In this document: one piece after another, positions 51,976 through 61,655 of the stretch
Numbering within the stretch: the stretch's first letter is position 1
How the letters are laid out: each line of letters begins with the position of its first letter
Origin: Bacteroidales bacterium
GTDB taxonomy: Bacteria; Bacteroidota; Bacteroidia; Bacteroidales; UBA932
DNA length: 64,000 bases
Direction of reading: 5' to 3'
NCBI GenBank assembly: GCA_017630215.1
Contig: JAGBVR010000009.1
Span: 62,001-126,000, forward strand
The notes under the pieces: generated by a model
What the model was told of the DNA's origin: nothing
The model's database searches: none
What the model saw: only the letters and a program-made list of their open reading frames with translations
Translations under genes and position numbers: made by a program

Positions 51976-54656
51976 TATGCAAGTCCTCCCTTTAAGATAA
52001 GATTAGGTGTGCCATAAGGCGAGCTCTTAGTGGTGTCGTCCTCATATGCCCTCTCGAGAGGGTAGAGTCTTCTGGTGTTGGCATCCTTATGATACTGGAT
52101 ATCAGCCAGACTGAATCCTTCAGCTTCCTCGATGATACCCTGTTCAATCTGTTCCATTCTGTACTCGTATGAGTTGCATGCGAGCTCAAAATGATCACCG
52201 AACTGTTCGCCCTCAATGATCTCCACGATGTCTGATGGCTGTAAATAGTCTACCGATGTGAGGAACTTCCTCAGTGGGAGAACAAAGTAACCTTCGCAGA
52301 CAACCTTATGACCATCAGTCTCCATAGCCTTGCGGTAGAGCGCAAGCTGGAGGGTGTTACCCTTCTCGAGACGTCTGTTGTAGGTCTTGCCTTCGTTCCA
52401 TTTCATATCGACAATGACCAGATTGCCATCGGCGTCAGCAAGAAGAAGGTCAATGCTTCCGGTAAATGCACCGATAACCGGGAATACAGTATCAATAGTG
52501 TGCTCCATACCGATAACCTTCAAGGCGTTCTCCTCAATGAACCTAAGCAAGGAGTCCACTGCTGGTCTGAGTGCTGCGAGGAACGAGTTCCTTTCAAGTC
52601 GATACTCATCCAGATACATTACCGCACCCTTCTCGCGGATGCATTCCTCAATTCTTTCAGAGTACTTCTCTGCGTGAAGTTTCTTGGCTGACGTAATCTC
52701 CTTGCCGCTATCTTCCAGGAGAGTTTCAATGTATCTATGGGCAACAGTACCCTTGACCGTTGCGATGTCATCCATGCTCTCTACGCCGTATCCATCCCAG
52801 TGGAGGAGGTAGTTAGTGACGTAGTCGAATGGGTAGTTGATCAGCGTGCTCAGACTAGTGTAGCTTTCTCTGCTTCTCTTGAGACCACCCTTGTCTTTCG
52901 GTATGCGGACGCCCTTGAAGTGCTCCGGACTGACTACATGCTCTAGCTGACTTTCCTGTTTTCCAGTCACTTCGAACAGTGATGTGAACTTTTCGTCAGT
53001 GCAGCTCTCTTCCTTCACCGAGCAGCAACTCTTGAGCTCGATCATCAGCGGGTGTTCCTGTACCGGCTCTCCAGCCTCCATGTCGCAGGTCATGATGACA
53101 AGTGAGTCTTTTACCTGTGAGAGACCGTAAGCTATCATAAGCCTTTGTGCATCGTAAACGGCGCGGGCCGAGTCTGTTTCAATACCGAGTTCAGCTATAT
53201 CGGAAGGGGAGAGGAAGTCTAATTCTCTCTGTGTGCCACCACTTGTCCAACAATCCGCCCAGAACAATGTATCCACTGTATCAGTAATAGAAGATGGAGT
53301 ATCGATCACTTCGGATGAACCCAGCTCTGCCGGCATTGCGGTCTGGGTTGTCGGAGCTCCAGCTGATGAAAGCCAACGTATGAGTGAATCTATATCAATA
53401 TCACCAACAAGATCTTCGGTCAGAAGCTCTGCGAACCTACAGTACTGAAGGAGTGATGATCTGCTCTCCAGATCTTTCGCTGCCCAGGAAGAGAGTCGCT
53501 TGAGAAGGGTAGTAAGATCTTCCTTTGTTATTGCTCCACTGGATACTCCAACGTAGGAGACAGTATCAAGAATTCTCTTCTTGGAATGCCTTAATGGCTT
53601 CCTCTCCCAGTTGTACTTCTTTGCATTTAGGATAACCTGCCAACCTTCCCCGAATCCACCTTGAGAGAGAAGATGGTCACGTAGTACCTTGTTGACAGAT
53701 ACGAAATACTCTTTGTCGGATCTCACCTGCTTTACGTATATAGATGAAAGAGGGTTCGGCTCTATGGATAAGAATGCCAAGAGACTATTCACATCAGTAT
53801 CCTTTTTCCTAAGGGATAGTGCCAGCGGCAGAAGCTTAGCTACTTGAGGAACGGATGAATCTGTGGTCTTTGGAAGCGGGCGGTTCATGGCCCTGAAGAC
53901 CTCGCGAAGCATCACCGTCTCACTAGATGAGATGACGGTAGGGTTAGACAATGCTGTGAATCTTAGAGCTTCATCGGAATTGTGCATTCGATAGACCTTG
54001 AATGATCCATCATCAATCTTTGATAGGTCTATAGCTTTGCCTGAAAGAAGATAATCCTGCAGTGCTCTGAGTCTTGTTCCTTCAGCAGCTGCTGCGGATG
54101 GGGCAGGGGAATATACTACCTCTGCTCCGCATTTATGCGCAGCTGAAAGAAGGGCTGCAAAGTAACATGGCAGCATACCTTCCGGCAGAACGGACTCAAT
54201 TGTGATTCCGCTCAGATCTGCCTGACCAGCCTGAAGTGTCTCCAGAAGTTCCCTTTTGCAGTCTGCCACTCCTGCGCAGTCAAAGTGCTTCTCGATATCC
54301 ATCAGAGCATTAAGCTTCTGGGACTTGGTATAGTCGGAAGGATTCCATCCAAGGCCTACTAGTGTGTCTCGCCATCCAAGAAGTGTCATAGCCACGCCTA
54401 GCTCATCCTTACCGAAAGAAGAACGGAAGATTTCTGCATGCGAACCTTTGTTCTCCTTGAATGTGGAACGTATGGCCTTCATATACTGAGCAGTACGCTC
54501 CATTGAGTCAGGAAGCACTGATGTCAGGCCTGAACGAAGTCTCAGTTCTCCGATCAGTTCCTGGCTTCCTGCATATTTCTGTCCTATCAGAGATCCTTTC
54601 TTGTCAAGATCTATAAAGACATGGTTTCCAAAGAATGGACTGAATATAATCTTCAT
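51975..54656 (-). CDS. AddB-like nuclease subunit
   Basis: An 893-residue AddB/RexB-like protein. The helicase-like N terminus has no Walker A box, as is common for the second subunit in Bacteroidota. The C-terminal RecB-family nuclease has GSIDLLL then VIVDMKW near residue 750. The Cys cluster that forms an iron-sulphur site in classical AddB was not recognised. Its TAA shares a base with the AddA ATG. A near -7 box TAACTTTA is upstream. Confidence 0.82.
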   Translation of the reverse strand: MKIIFSPFFGNHVFIDLDKKGSLIGQKYAGSQELIGELRLRSGLTSVLPDSMERTAQYMKAIRSTFKENKGSHAEIFRSSFGKDELGVAMTLLGWRDTLVGLGWNPSDYTKSQKLNALMDIEKHFDCAGVADCKRELLETLQAGQADLSGITIESVLPEGMLPCYFAALLSAAHKCGAEVVYSPAPSAAAAEGTRLRALQDYLLSGKAIDLSKIDDGSFKVYRMHNSDEALRFTALSNPTVISSSETVMLREVFRAMNRPLPKTTDSSVPQVAKLLPLALSLRKKDTDVNSLLAFLSIEPNPLSSIYVKQVRSDKEYFVSVNKVLRDHLLSQGGFGEGWQVILNAKKYNWERKPLRHSKKRILDTVSYVGVSSGAITKEDLTTLLKRLSSWAAKDLESRSSLLQYCRFAELLTEDLVGDIDIDSLIRWLSSAGAPTTQTAMPAELGSSEVIDTPSSITDTVDTLFWADCWTSGGTQRELDFLSPSDIAELGIETDSARAVYDAQRLMIAYGLSQVKDSLVIMTCDMEAGEPVQEHPLMIELKSCCSVKEESCTDEKFTSLFEVTGKQESQLEHVVSPEHFKGVRIPKDKGGLKRSRESYTSLSTLINYPFDYVTNYLLHWDGYGVESMDDIATVKGTVAHRYIETLLEDSGKEITSAKKLHAEKYSERIEECIREKGAVMYLDEYRLERNSFLAALRPAVDSLLRFIEENALKVIGMEHTIDTVFPVIGAFTGSIDLLLADADGNLVIVDMKWNEGKTYNRRLEKGNTLQLALYRKAMETDGHKVVCEGYFVLPLRKFLTSVDYLQPSDIVEIIEGEQFGDHFELACNSYEYRMEQIEQGIIEEAEGFSLADIQYHKDANTRRLYPLERAYEDDTTKSSPYGTPNLILKGGLA

Positions 54657-54735
54657 GCTCGAATTATTACGTTTAGAATACCTACCAGAAGAATTCTATA
54701 AAGTTACAAATGTTTTTAAGATTGTGGGATATTTA

Positions 54736-54765
54736 AAGAAAAAAGTCCCCCTGTGAAGGAGGACT
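54736..54765 (-). terminator. Terminator after the sigma-factor gene
   Basis: AGTCCCCC (54744-54751) and GGAGGACT (54758-54765), 8 bp with one mismatch, followed on the minus strand by TTTTTT (54743-54738). It lies 14 bases after the sigma gene stop. Confidence 0.75.
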
Positions 54766-54778
54766 CAATGCTGGCAGA

Positions 54779-55381
54779 CTATGCAGCTGTGCTGTAGTCG
54801 CGTCCGAAAATCTCCGCACACATGATGCAGATATCTCCGTTTTCCTTGAGCTGCTTACGGCCGCGAGACATCATCGTCTTCGTTGCGCCGTATCCTGTAC
54901 CTTTAATCTCAACGATTTCAGGTAACGAGTATCCGTTGGCCTGTAGCCAGATGGCTTCACCAGCCTCGGGACCAAGGCTATCTACCGCCTTCTTGATGGC
55001 AGCCGTTCTCTGTTCAGAGATGATGGCAGCATCGGCGTGATAGCTGCGAGGGGCCTCTCTGTCGGAGTATTCTACCTCGTAGACATCACCGTCCTCTGAG
55101 GTAACTCCAAGTGATGTACGATGACATCTCCAGTTGCCCTCTCTCGTCATGTAGGTAAAGGCACATCTGTAGGCAATAATGGCGAACCACTTTGATGCCG
55201 AGATGTTCTCGTCGTACCTATCCCAGCTCTGGGCTACTCTTACAAGCATCATTGAGGTTACCTCCTCGATGTCTTCCGAAGAAAACATGAAGCCTCTCTC
55301 GTTGAATGCTGCGATGATAGCTGGACGTGCAATAGCGACAATGCGCTTGAGGTCTGATGACCTAAAATCTTTAGTTCTCAT
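54779..55381 (-). CDS. Sigma-70-family RNA polymerase sigma factor
   Basis: A 200-residue sigma factor of the small (ECF-like) size. Region 2 is seen at about 38-85 (EDIEEVTSMMLVRVAQSWDRY, then the helix with Trp, Arg and Lys for -10 recognition) and region 4 at about 135-180 (LGPEAGEAIWLQANG, then the HTH ending TKTMMSRGRKQL). There is no adjacent anti-sigma factor. The 5' leader has a TAAAGGA/TCCTTTA hairpin (55418-55438). It is tempting to connect it to the non-canonical TTTGGCA promoters in the window, but that link is untested. Confidence 0.8.
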   Translation of the reverse strand: MRTKDFRSSDLKRIVAIARPAIIAAFNERGFMFSSEDIEEVTSMMLVRVAQSWDRYDENISASKWFAIIAYRCAFTYMTREGNWRCHRTSLGVTSEDGDVYEVEYSDREAPRSYHADAAIISEQRTAAIKKAVDSLGPEAGEAIWLQANGYSLPEIVEIKGTGYGATKTMMSRGRKQLKENGDICIMCAEIFGRDYSTAA

Positions 55382-55417
55382 ATTTTGTGTTGTTTTAGAA
55401 TTATCCAGGGATTGGGA

Positions 55418-55438
55418 TAAAGGAAGAAAGCTCCTTTA
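55418..55438. other. Hairpin in the sigma-factor leader
   Basis: TAAAGGA, 7-base loop, TCCTTTA, 37 bases upstream of the sigma ATG. The remaining 55382-55604 intergenic sequence is A/T-rich and shows no gene. Confidence 0.4.
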
Positions 55439-55604
55439 CCCCAGGTGTGAAGGTCAATGCTTTCACTAAACAATTCGCAAATGCTCCACTTATGAAAAAT
55501 TCTAACAACGTCTAAATATGTCAAAGAACAAGCGGCTACTTATCTGCCTGCATCTATATTATACTGACAAATTTCTCATTTGTTACAGTCGTTTCAAAAA
55601 AAAT

Positions 55605-56879
55605 CTACTTTTTTTCTACTTTTAACCTATACGGGCCATTAGAGACACGTTTAATATTCACCTTTGTCTTTCTAGGGTTTAATGTCTGCCCTTCATTAAA
55701 GCCTGGTACAACTACTTTAGCATCCTGATTGTTTGAATCTTTTTTTTCTTCTTCAGCCCAGCATTTGTCACCATAGTGAAGAATTCCATCGGTTATCTTA
55801 AAGCTAACCCCAGCTTCAATATCATCCCTTAACTTGTATACCCTTTGCCTATTTTGGACAGGATTCGAATGTGAGTTCTTATATGCCGCCAAATACATTA
55901 TGATGTCACAGAGTTGATAGACCAAGAAGTAAGAACTATATATACCTCCTGTTTCTGTCGCATATTCCACACATGCCCTCTTTAGCTTAGACCACTCATC
56001 TTCTTTTATGAAATTTTCGTTATTGACACGCATAACATGTGAATCAGTAACTGTTGTATATAGATATATGGTCTTCAGGTTCTGCGCCATAAGATAAGGC
56101 AATATAGGGCCTTCTATATCAATTACTCCAAATGCGTTATTTTTTATATCTTTCCCATACTCATTATTTGTCTGCTCTCCACAAAGATATAAAACAATAT
56201 CTCTTAGATTAAGCTCGTTTCCATCTTGTTTATAACACTCACTTGGAATCAACCCAACTTCTTGTCTTATAAGCGAATGGAAAAGATATTCAAGAACCTT
56301 TCTTAATTTAGCAATGCCAGGACGTTTGTTTCTATATTCTTTGAAATGGAACGCCTTAAGAAAACCCAAGAGAATTTCTTGACTTTCTTCATTAAGATCG
56401 AGATGTTTTGTTGCCTCAAAAACTTTTGGATACATATCCATTACGGCACGATCTTCACGTGTTGATGCTAACTTCTTGATGTCCTCTATCAGTTGCTCTG
56501 TTCCCTCCCATCCTTTTCTATATATGGGAATGTCTCTGTATGAATTTATAAATTCTTGATTATCAAATAACTTTATCTGGCCGGTAAAGATAAATATTGG
56601 TAAATTTATGTTGTTTGTATAAGCTATCTTTTGAATCTGTTGTATAGCATAATTCAAACCAGACTTATCCCATCCAGCTCCTTCATTAATATATCCTACA
56701 GCGTCAAGTAATGCCAAATCCCATGCTCCTGGATTATCCTTAAGACGCTCTACGAATTGTTCTGCGTATTTCTCAGCATGTAATACGATACCTTCGTCCT
56801 CAAACTGGGCCCTCCAGTCTTCATTAGAAAGCATCTCCTCTGACTCATCATCTAACCAAAGTACTTTAATCTCGTTCAT
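55605..56879 (-). CDS. Receiver-domain protein with unknown C-terminal domain
   Basis: A 424-residue protein. Residues 1-125 form a response-regulator receiver: acidic pair D10-D11 in LWLDDES, phospho-acceptor D59 in LALLDAVG, T99 in FIFTG and K122 in YRKGW. The remaining 290 residues are mostly helical and match no output domain I recognise (no DNA-binding HTH). It starts 14 bases after the kinase-methylase fusion, so it is very probably its phosphorylation partner and the effector. Confidence 0.85.
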   Translation of the reverse strand: MNEIKVLWLDDESEEMLSNEDWRAQFEDEGIVLHAEKYAEQFVERLKDNPGAWDLALLDAVGYINEGAGWDKSGLNYAIQQIQKIAYTNNINLPIFIFTGQIKLFDNQEFINSYRDIPIYRKGWEGTEQLIEDIKKLASTREDRAVMDMYPKVFEATKHLDLNEESQEILLGFLKAFHFKEYRNKRPGIAKLRKVLEYLFHSLIRQEVGLIPSECYKQDGNELNLRDIVLYLCGEQTNNEYGKDIKNNAFGVIDIEGPILPYLMAQNLKTIYLYTTVTDSHVMRVNNENFIKEDEWSKLKRACVEYATETGGIYSSYFLVYQLCDIIMYLAAYKNSHSNPVQNRQRVYKLRDDIEAGVSFKITDGILHYGDKCWAEEEKKDSNNQDAKVVVPGFNEGQTLNPRKTKVNIKRVSNGPYRLKVEKK

Positions 56880-56893
56880 TCCTTACTATTCTT

Positions 56894-59596
56894 TTAGTAT
56901 GATCTGATGCCTCGCCTTTTTCTATATTTAGATAATAGATTATCAACTACTTTTTTTACATAGTCAACATTAACTACTCTCTTACCATTCTCATCCAATG
57001 ACGTGATGTCATTGATCCAGTGTATATCTTCTGGGGGGTCACTATGATATGGACGACCATCCGAATCGATGTAGATGTTATCATCGTCATCCAAATCATA
57101 TCCATAATCTTGAAGTGGGATAATATATACTTCTAACCCTTCTTCCCAAGTAATATCAAACCCAGTATTTATAATGTATTCCTCATATTCAATATGGTCG
57201 TTAACTATACCATAAATGGTGTCAAAGGCATACTCCTTCATAAAGGTAGTCTCGTCAAAGGCAATGACGGCAGGGAAGTATATCATTACCCGTGTCTTGC
57301 TATATTCGCCTATTTCATCTTTTACTGAATGTGGAGCTTCATATCCTCCACCGAAATGCCTTGTCATTTCGCTTATATATGCTCCGCCGAGTCCTTCTCC
57401 TTTTGAACCCTTGACATCTGCATGCCAGCCTGACATTCCGAACTGGGCTTTTGTCATTTCAGGAGCTGGATATCCGTTATTCTCGAATACGAAGCATACT
57501 CGGTGACCTCCATCCTCATTTTCGTCACAATAAACTCTGATGTTGAGATAGTAGTCTCCTCTGTTTGGGTCTCTGAATCCATGCTTCTCCGCATTGCTGA
57601 TGATATTTTCAACTACCTGACTGAAATCATCTGGGTTGACATTTATTGCAAACTTAGCTTCAATATCATCAAATGTAGCCATGTCAAGATTGTAGGAAAG
57701 CGTATAATTCTTGACTGCTCTATTAGATTCAAGATTCTTAAAAAATTGATCGAAACCAAACTCTCTTGTCTCTTTGAATTGATTTTCATCTGCGATTCTA
57801 TCTAATCTTCCATCAAGATCCTTCCAGTAGCCGACTAATCTGTTGACTCTGTTGAACAATGCCTTTACATCAATCTCTCCTGTCTGGTTCGATTGCTCTA
57901 CTTGCTTTTGTAGTTGTCGGATACTAGCTGATATATTTTCTCTGACTGTACCAAGATTGTGTTTCTTTGTTCTAATAAGTGTTTTGTACTCGTTCTTGAG
58001 CCTTTGCACTTCTTCACTTAATCCCAACTCTTTAATCTTGGTTAGCTTGTTCGCTTTAATCGTGTCCTCTACAATCCTTCTCTGTTCAGGTAATGCAGGG
58101 AATGATATAGGATAGTTAAGTATATATGTGCGTGATAGTGCAGATGAACTTAACCCCTCAATAGAGCGCAACTTGAAGATCAGATATTCCGGATCAATAC
58201 GACTCTCATCTACCTCTAGAATCATTAGCAAATTGTCAGCATAGATTTTACTTCCTTCTGTATGCTTATAGTATGCTGCACTTAAACGACGTCCGCGCGG
58301 AGCTATCAGTACACAAGATTTCTCAAGTTCGACACAATTCTTATGATATGCCTCGCGGTTTGGTTCTATTGTGTCAATATTTATTTGGAATTCAGTAAGG
58401 TTCTTCTCAAGGTGAGTCGGTTTTAATAAAACGATATTTTCCACTTCTCTCATCCTTACAGGTGTCATCACTTGAAGCTTGTATGGAGAAGTCAATTCCT
58501 TTAATGGATATGCTTGATAACCTTCGGGTAATGATTCTACTGGCCTGAGATAGGCTTGAGGATTGAGGTTGAAATTCTCTTCGGCAATAAGCTCTAAAGA
58601 GACCTCAGTCTTATTATCTATGTGGCCATTTGTAATATCGTCTAAAAGCCTAGAAGAATTTAGGATGTTGTGTCGCGAATTACTAATATGATAATACTCT
58701 GTTCCACTAGCATCCATCATCGTTACAGGCTTACCTTCAGGTCTGTCTTTTTCACATACGAGAACTGCAACATTCACCCCTGTTCCCATAAGCATTGAAG
58801 AAGGAAGAAGGATTACTTTATCGAGGAGGTTCCTTTCGACAATTATGTTTGCCCTGTTTCTTGAGTTGAATAATCTTCCTGTAGGTACAACGAAAATGGC
58901 CTTACCATGAGGAGTTAGACGATAGAAATACTCCTCAAGGTCGATATCAAATTCTCTTGATAAGGAGATGCTGACAAGATTTTCATAAGAATATATCTCA
59001 TTCTGCTCATGATGTGTGCAAGTATAATTTTTTGATGGCAACTTATCATGTAATAGCATCTTGGATATTCCGATATACCACAATATCTCATCTTGGGTTG
59101 TGCCAAAGTAATCATTGCCAATGTTGAGAACACTACCAATTATACCTTCTCCTGCATTTGGATTGTATACTACTCCGCCACGATAATCTAGAAGTTCTAC
59201 TAATAATTCTGATAATTCTTGAGTCGGAGTAGGGTCTTCATAACGCATTTTCTTATCGAGAATAGCGTCCAGAACTCTTTGACACTCATCAGTGGTTAGA
59301 TGGTGATGTGTTAACTCATTGTATATCTCATTTATGGCTGGAGCATTGTCTACTTCCCCTATCCAATATTTTCTTACTTCTGACCAAATTTTTTCTAATA
59401 GGTATGACTTGTAGCTATTCTCACCTATGCGATCAAAACTACTATCTACTGGATATATGCGTTCTTTAAGAAATACAAGGATAGATGTCTGAATTTTTAT
59501 GACTTCATCGGCCATCAATCCATATTTGTATGAATCAATCTCACGCAATCTTGCGTAAATATTATTAATAACTGATCTCCTATCGTTCAGATTCAT
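56894..59596 (-). CDS. Inactive HsdM-like methylase plus specificity-like domain fused to histidine kinase
   Basis: A 900-residue fusion. Residues 120-310 follow an N6-adenine methylase fold, but motif I is YNPNAGEG (144-151) instead of DPxxGSG and motif IV NPPF is replaced by SISL (209-212), so it should not methylate. Residues 360-525 resemble an HsdS target-recognition half with LPEQRRIV (502-509). A coiled segment brings H546 in KKHNLG, a likely phospho-acceptor His box. The GHKL ATPase then has the N box VVENIISNAEKHG (661-673), G1 ENNG (705-708) and G2 GEGLGG (733-738). An acidic Tyr/Asp-rich tail ends the protein. It looks like a DNA-reading sensor kinase. Confidence 0.85.
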   Translation of the reverse strand: MNLNDRRSVINNIYARLREIDSYKYGLMADEVIKIQTSILVFLKERIYPVDSSFDRIGENSYKSYLLEKIWSEVRKYWIGEVDNAPAINEIYNELTHHHLTTDECQRVLDAILDKKMRYEDPTPTQELSELLVELLDYRGGVVYNPNAGEGIIGSVLNIGNDYFGTTQDEILWYIGISKMLLHDKLPSKNYTCTHHEQNEIYSYENLVSISLSREFDIDLEEYFYRLTPHGKAIFVVPTGRLFNSRNRANIIVERNLLDKVILLPSSMLMGTGVNVAVLVCEKDRPEGKPVTMMDASGTEYYHISNSRHNILNSSRLLDDITNGHIDNKTEVSLELIAEENFNLNPQAYLRPVESLPEGYQAYPLKELTSPYKLQVMTPVRMREVENIVLLKPTHLEKNLTEFQINIDTIEPNREAYHKNCVELEKSCVLIAPRGRRLSAAYYKHTEGSKIYADNLLMILEVDESRIDPEYLIFKLRSIEGLSSSALSRTYILNYPISFPALPEQRRIVEDTIKANKLTKIKELGLSEEVQRLKNEYKTLIRTKKHNLGTVRENISASIRQLQKQVEQSNQTGEIDVKALFNRVNRLVGYWKDLDGRLDRIADENQFKETREFGFDQFFKNLESNRAVKNYTLSYNLDMATFDDIEAKFAINVNPDDFSQVVENIISNAEKHGFRDPNRGDYYLNIRVYCDENEDGGHRVCFVFENNGYPAPEMTKAQFGMSGWHADVKGSKGEGLGGAYISEMTRHFGGGYEAPHSVKDEIGEYSKTRVMIYFPAVIAFDETTFMKEYAFDTIYGIVNDHIEYEEYIINTGFDITWEEGLEVYIIPLQDYGYDLDDDDNIYIDSDGRPYHSDPPEDIHWINDITSLDENGKRVVNVDYVKKVVDNLLSKYRKRRGIRSY

Positions 59597-59777
59597 AAGA
59601 TATATGCTTAAACATGTAAAGTTAATAATTCATAAGTAAAGGTCAAACTTCATGACCATCAATTATTTTTATTCATATGTTTTTACCAGCTTTACGTTGT
59701 ATGGTTACAATAAAAACAAGATAAATTTCCTGTAACATCGATTCTCAGTCAGGGTATATACTTTCGAACCTGCTCAA
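59597..59777. other. Divergent intergenic region between sensor kinase and AAA ATPase
   Basis: Holds a TTTG-N19-TAACTTTA promoter-like sequence for the kinase gene on the minus strand and a GGTTACA (59703-59709) with TGTAACA (59731-59737) on the plus side. No gene is seen. Confidence 0.45.
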
Positions 59778-61514
59778 GTGCAGGCAACGAACCAAATGAA
59801 CAGAAGACCGAAAAGCAGAAGAGCAATGAGGGATTTAGATCCAACAATGATGGAGATCAGGGAAGCAAGAGACAAGGATACGATGTCAACATCGGCATGT
59901 CTCAATAGAATCATGTTGAAGGTAGAGCAGGAGTCATTTTGTGATGCAGTAAAGCAGGAGTTAATGGGTGACTTCGATTATGTGCAAAAGATGCTCGGCA
60001 TCTGTCCTGAAGAGGCAGCTATACTTTCATGCGTTTTGGAAAATAGTAATGGATTCCACACATGTGATGATGAGGATTTGGCGCGCTTCATGGGATGCAC
60101 TAACATCGAGTTTATCAGCTTCCGACAATATCTTGATACTCTGGCACAGAAAAGAATCGTGAGAATCGCAAAGAATCGTGGTGGTATGTCATACATCGTC
60201 CTTAAAGAAGCATGCAGGGCAATTATCGATAATGCTGAATTCTCAGAGAAGAACTTTGCTGGACTTACAAGCGAAGAAATGTTTTCACAGATGCGTAAGT
60301 TGTTTACTTCTCTTCGCGAGGAGGAAATAACAGAAGATATGCTTCTTACAGACCTTAATATGCTTGTAGATGTTAATCCCCAGAACATCTTCAGCCAGAG
60401 AGTAATGGATTGTGGCATCCGTAACTTCTCGAGTGACGAGCAGCGCATTTTCTATTACCTCTGTCATAGATATGTCAGCTTTGGTGATAAATTTCTTCCA
60501 TTCCATCAGTTTGGTGAACTTATTTCCGATAAGGAAGATGAACAGAAGTTCTTCAGACACTTCCAGGCTGGAAAGATGAACTCTCAGATTCATGGCATCA
60601 TCTGCTTTGGTGGTGAGGATGGTCTTATGGACAAAGGATCCGCAGGACTTTCTGATAAGATACGTGATACCTTCTTTACTGAAGTCGATCTCTTCTGTGA
60701 GGACCGCATTGAGGGGCATAAGGATCTTTTGAGCTGCGAAAATATCGTGGCGAAGGAACTCTTCTATAATGAACCTGAACAGATTCAGGTAAAGCGCCTT
60801 GAAGGCCTTCTTGAGGAGGAGAACTTTAATGGTGTCCAGACTCGTCTTGAGGAGATGGGCATGAGAAAGGGCTTTAACATCATCCTATATGGAGGCCCAG
60901 GTACTGGTAAGACAGAGACTACTATGCAGTTGGCAAAGAAGACAGGACGTGACGTGTTCTGCATTGACTTCTCTAAGATCAAGAGTAAGTGGGTTGGAGA
61001 TTCTGAGAAGGCAATTAAGGGCGTCTTCAATATCTATAGGACGCTCTGCAAGACAAAGCCAGTGAAGCCTATCCTTTTCTTCAACGAGGCAGATGCTATC
61101 TTTGGCAAGAGAATGGAGAATGTGGAGTCATCTGCTGCCCAGATGCTCAATACCATGCAGAATATCATTCTACAGGAGATGGAGAACCTTGAGGGTATCC
61201 TTATCTGTACTACTAATCTTCATGGTAATCTTGACTCGGCGTTCGAGCGTAGATTCATATATAAGATCGAGCTTGAAAAGCCAGGAGAGGAGGTGAGAGC
61301 GAAGATCTGGAACTCAATGATGAAGGAACTCCCTGCGGATGATTGCGCCATTCTTGCCCGCAGATACCCGTTCAGTGGTGGCCAGATTGAGAATGTGGTG
61401 CGTAAGAGTGCGGTGGAATACATCCTCTCTGGTACTAAGCCTACAGTCAATACCATCTGCAAGTTCTGTGAGGAGGAGAACTTCAAGTCAAAGGTCAGAA
61501 GAGTCGGATTCTGA
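59778..61514 (+). CDS. AAA ATPase, paralogue of the 30.8-kb gene
   Basis: A 578-residue ATPase. The AAA core aligns throughout with the 30820-32466 protein (GMRKGF, GPGTGKTET, FFNEADAIFGKR, NLDSAFERRFIYKIE, GGQIENV). The Walker B is again NEAD, with Asn for Asp. The N-terminal halves differ: here an Arg-rich start and a winged-helix-like segment. The ATG at 59778 may be preceded by a later start (59796). No paired gene is obvious, but a NADAR protein and a Cys-rich protein follow. Confidence 0.82.
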   Translation: MQATNQMNRRPKSRRAMRDLDPTMMEIREARDKDTMSTSACLNRIMLKVEQESFCDAVKQELMGDFDYVQKMLGICPEEAAILSCVLENSNGFHTCDDEDLARFMGCTNIEFISFRQYLDTLAQKRIVRIAKNRGGMSYIVLKEACRAIIDNAEFSEKNFAGLTSEEMFSQMRKLFTSLREEEITEDMLLTDLNMLVDVNPQNIFSQRVMDCGIRNFSSDEQRIFYYLCHRYVSFGDKFLPFHQFGELISDKEDEQKFFRHFQAGKMNSQIHGIICFGGEDGLMDKGSAGLSDKIRDTFFTEVDLFCEDRIEGHKDLLSCENIVAKELFYNEPEQIQVKRLEGLLEEENFNGVQTRLEEMGMRKGFNIILYGGPGTGKTETTMQLAKKTGRDVFCIDFSKIKSKWVGDSEKAIKGVFNIYRTLCKTKPVKPILFFNEADAIFGKRMENVESSAAQMLNTMQNIILQEMENLEGILICTTNLHGNLDSAFERRFIYKIELEKPGEEVRAKIWNSMMKELPADDCAILARRYPFSGGQIENVVRKSAVEYILSGTKPTVNTICKFCEEENFKSKVRRVGF

Positions 61515-61529
61515 TGATTGATAAGGGTT

Positions 61530-61595
61530 TACTCCTGGAATCCTGAATCGGTATAGGCTTATGCTATTAGTACGACCGGTAGGATTTCAGGAGTA
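61530..61595 (+). terminator. Long stem-loop between AAA ATPase and NADAR genes
   Basis: TACTCCTGGAATCCT (61530-61544) pairs with AGGATTTCAGGAGTA (61581-61595), 15 bp with one mismatch, with an inner CGGT/ACCG and ATAG/CTAT pairing in the loop. It is followed by TTTTATA. The structured loop is larger than usual for a terminator. Confidence 0.55.
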
Positions 61596-61655
61596 TTTTA
61601 TACCCTAATGTTACCGACGAGTTTATCAGTAGTATGTATTAACAAACATACTTAC

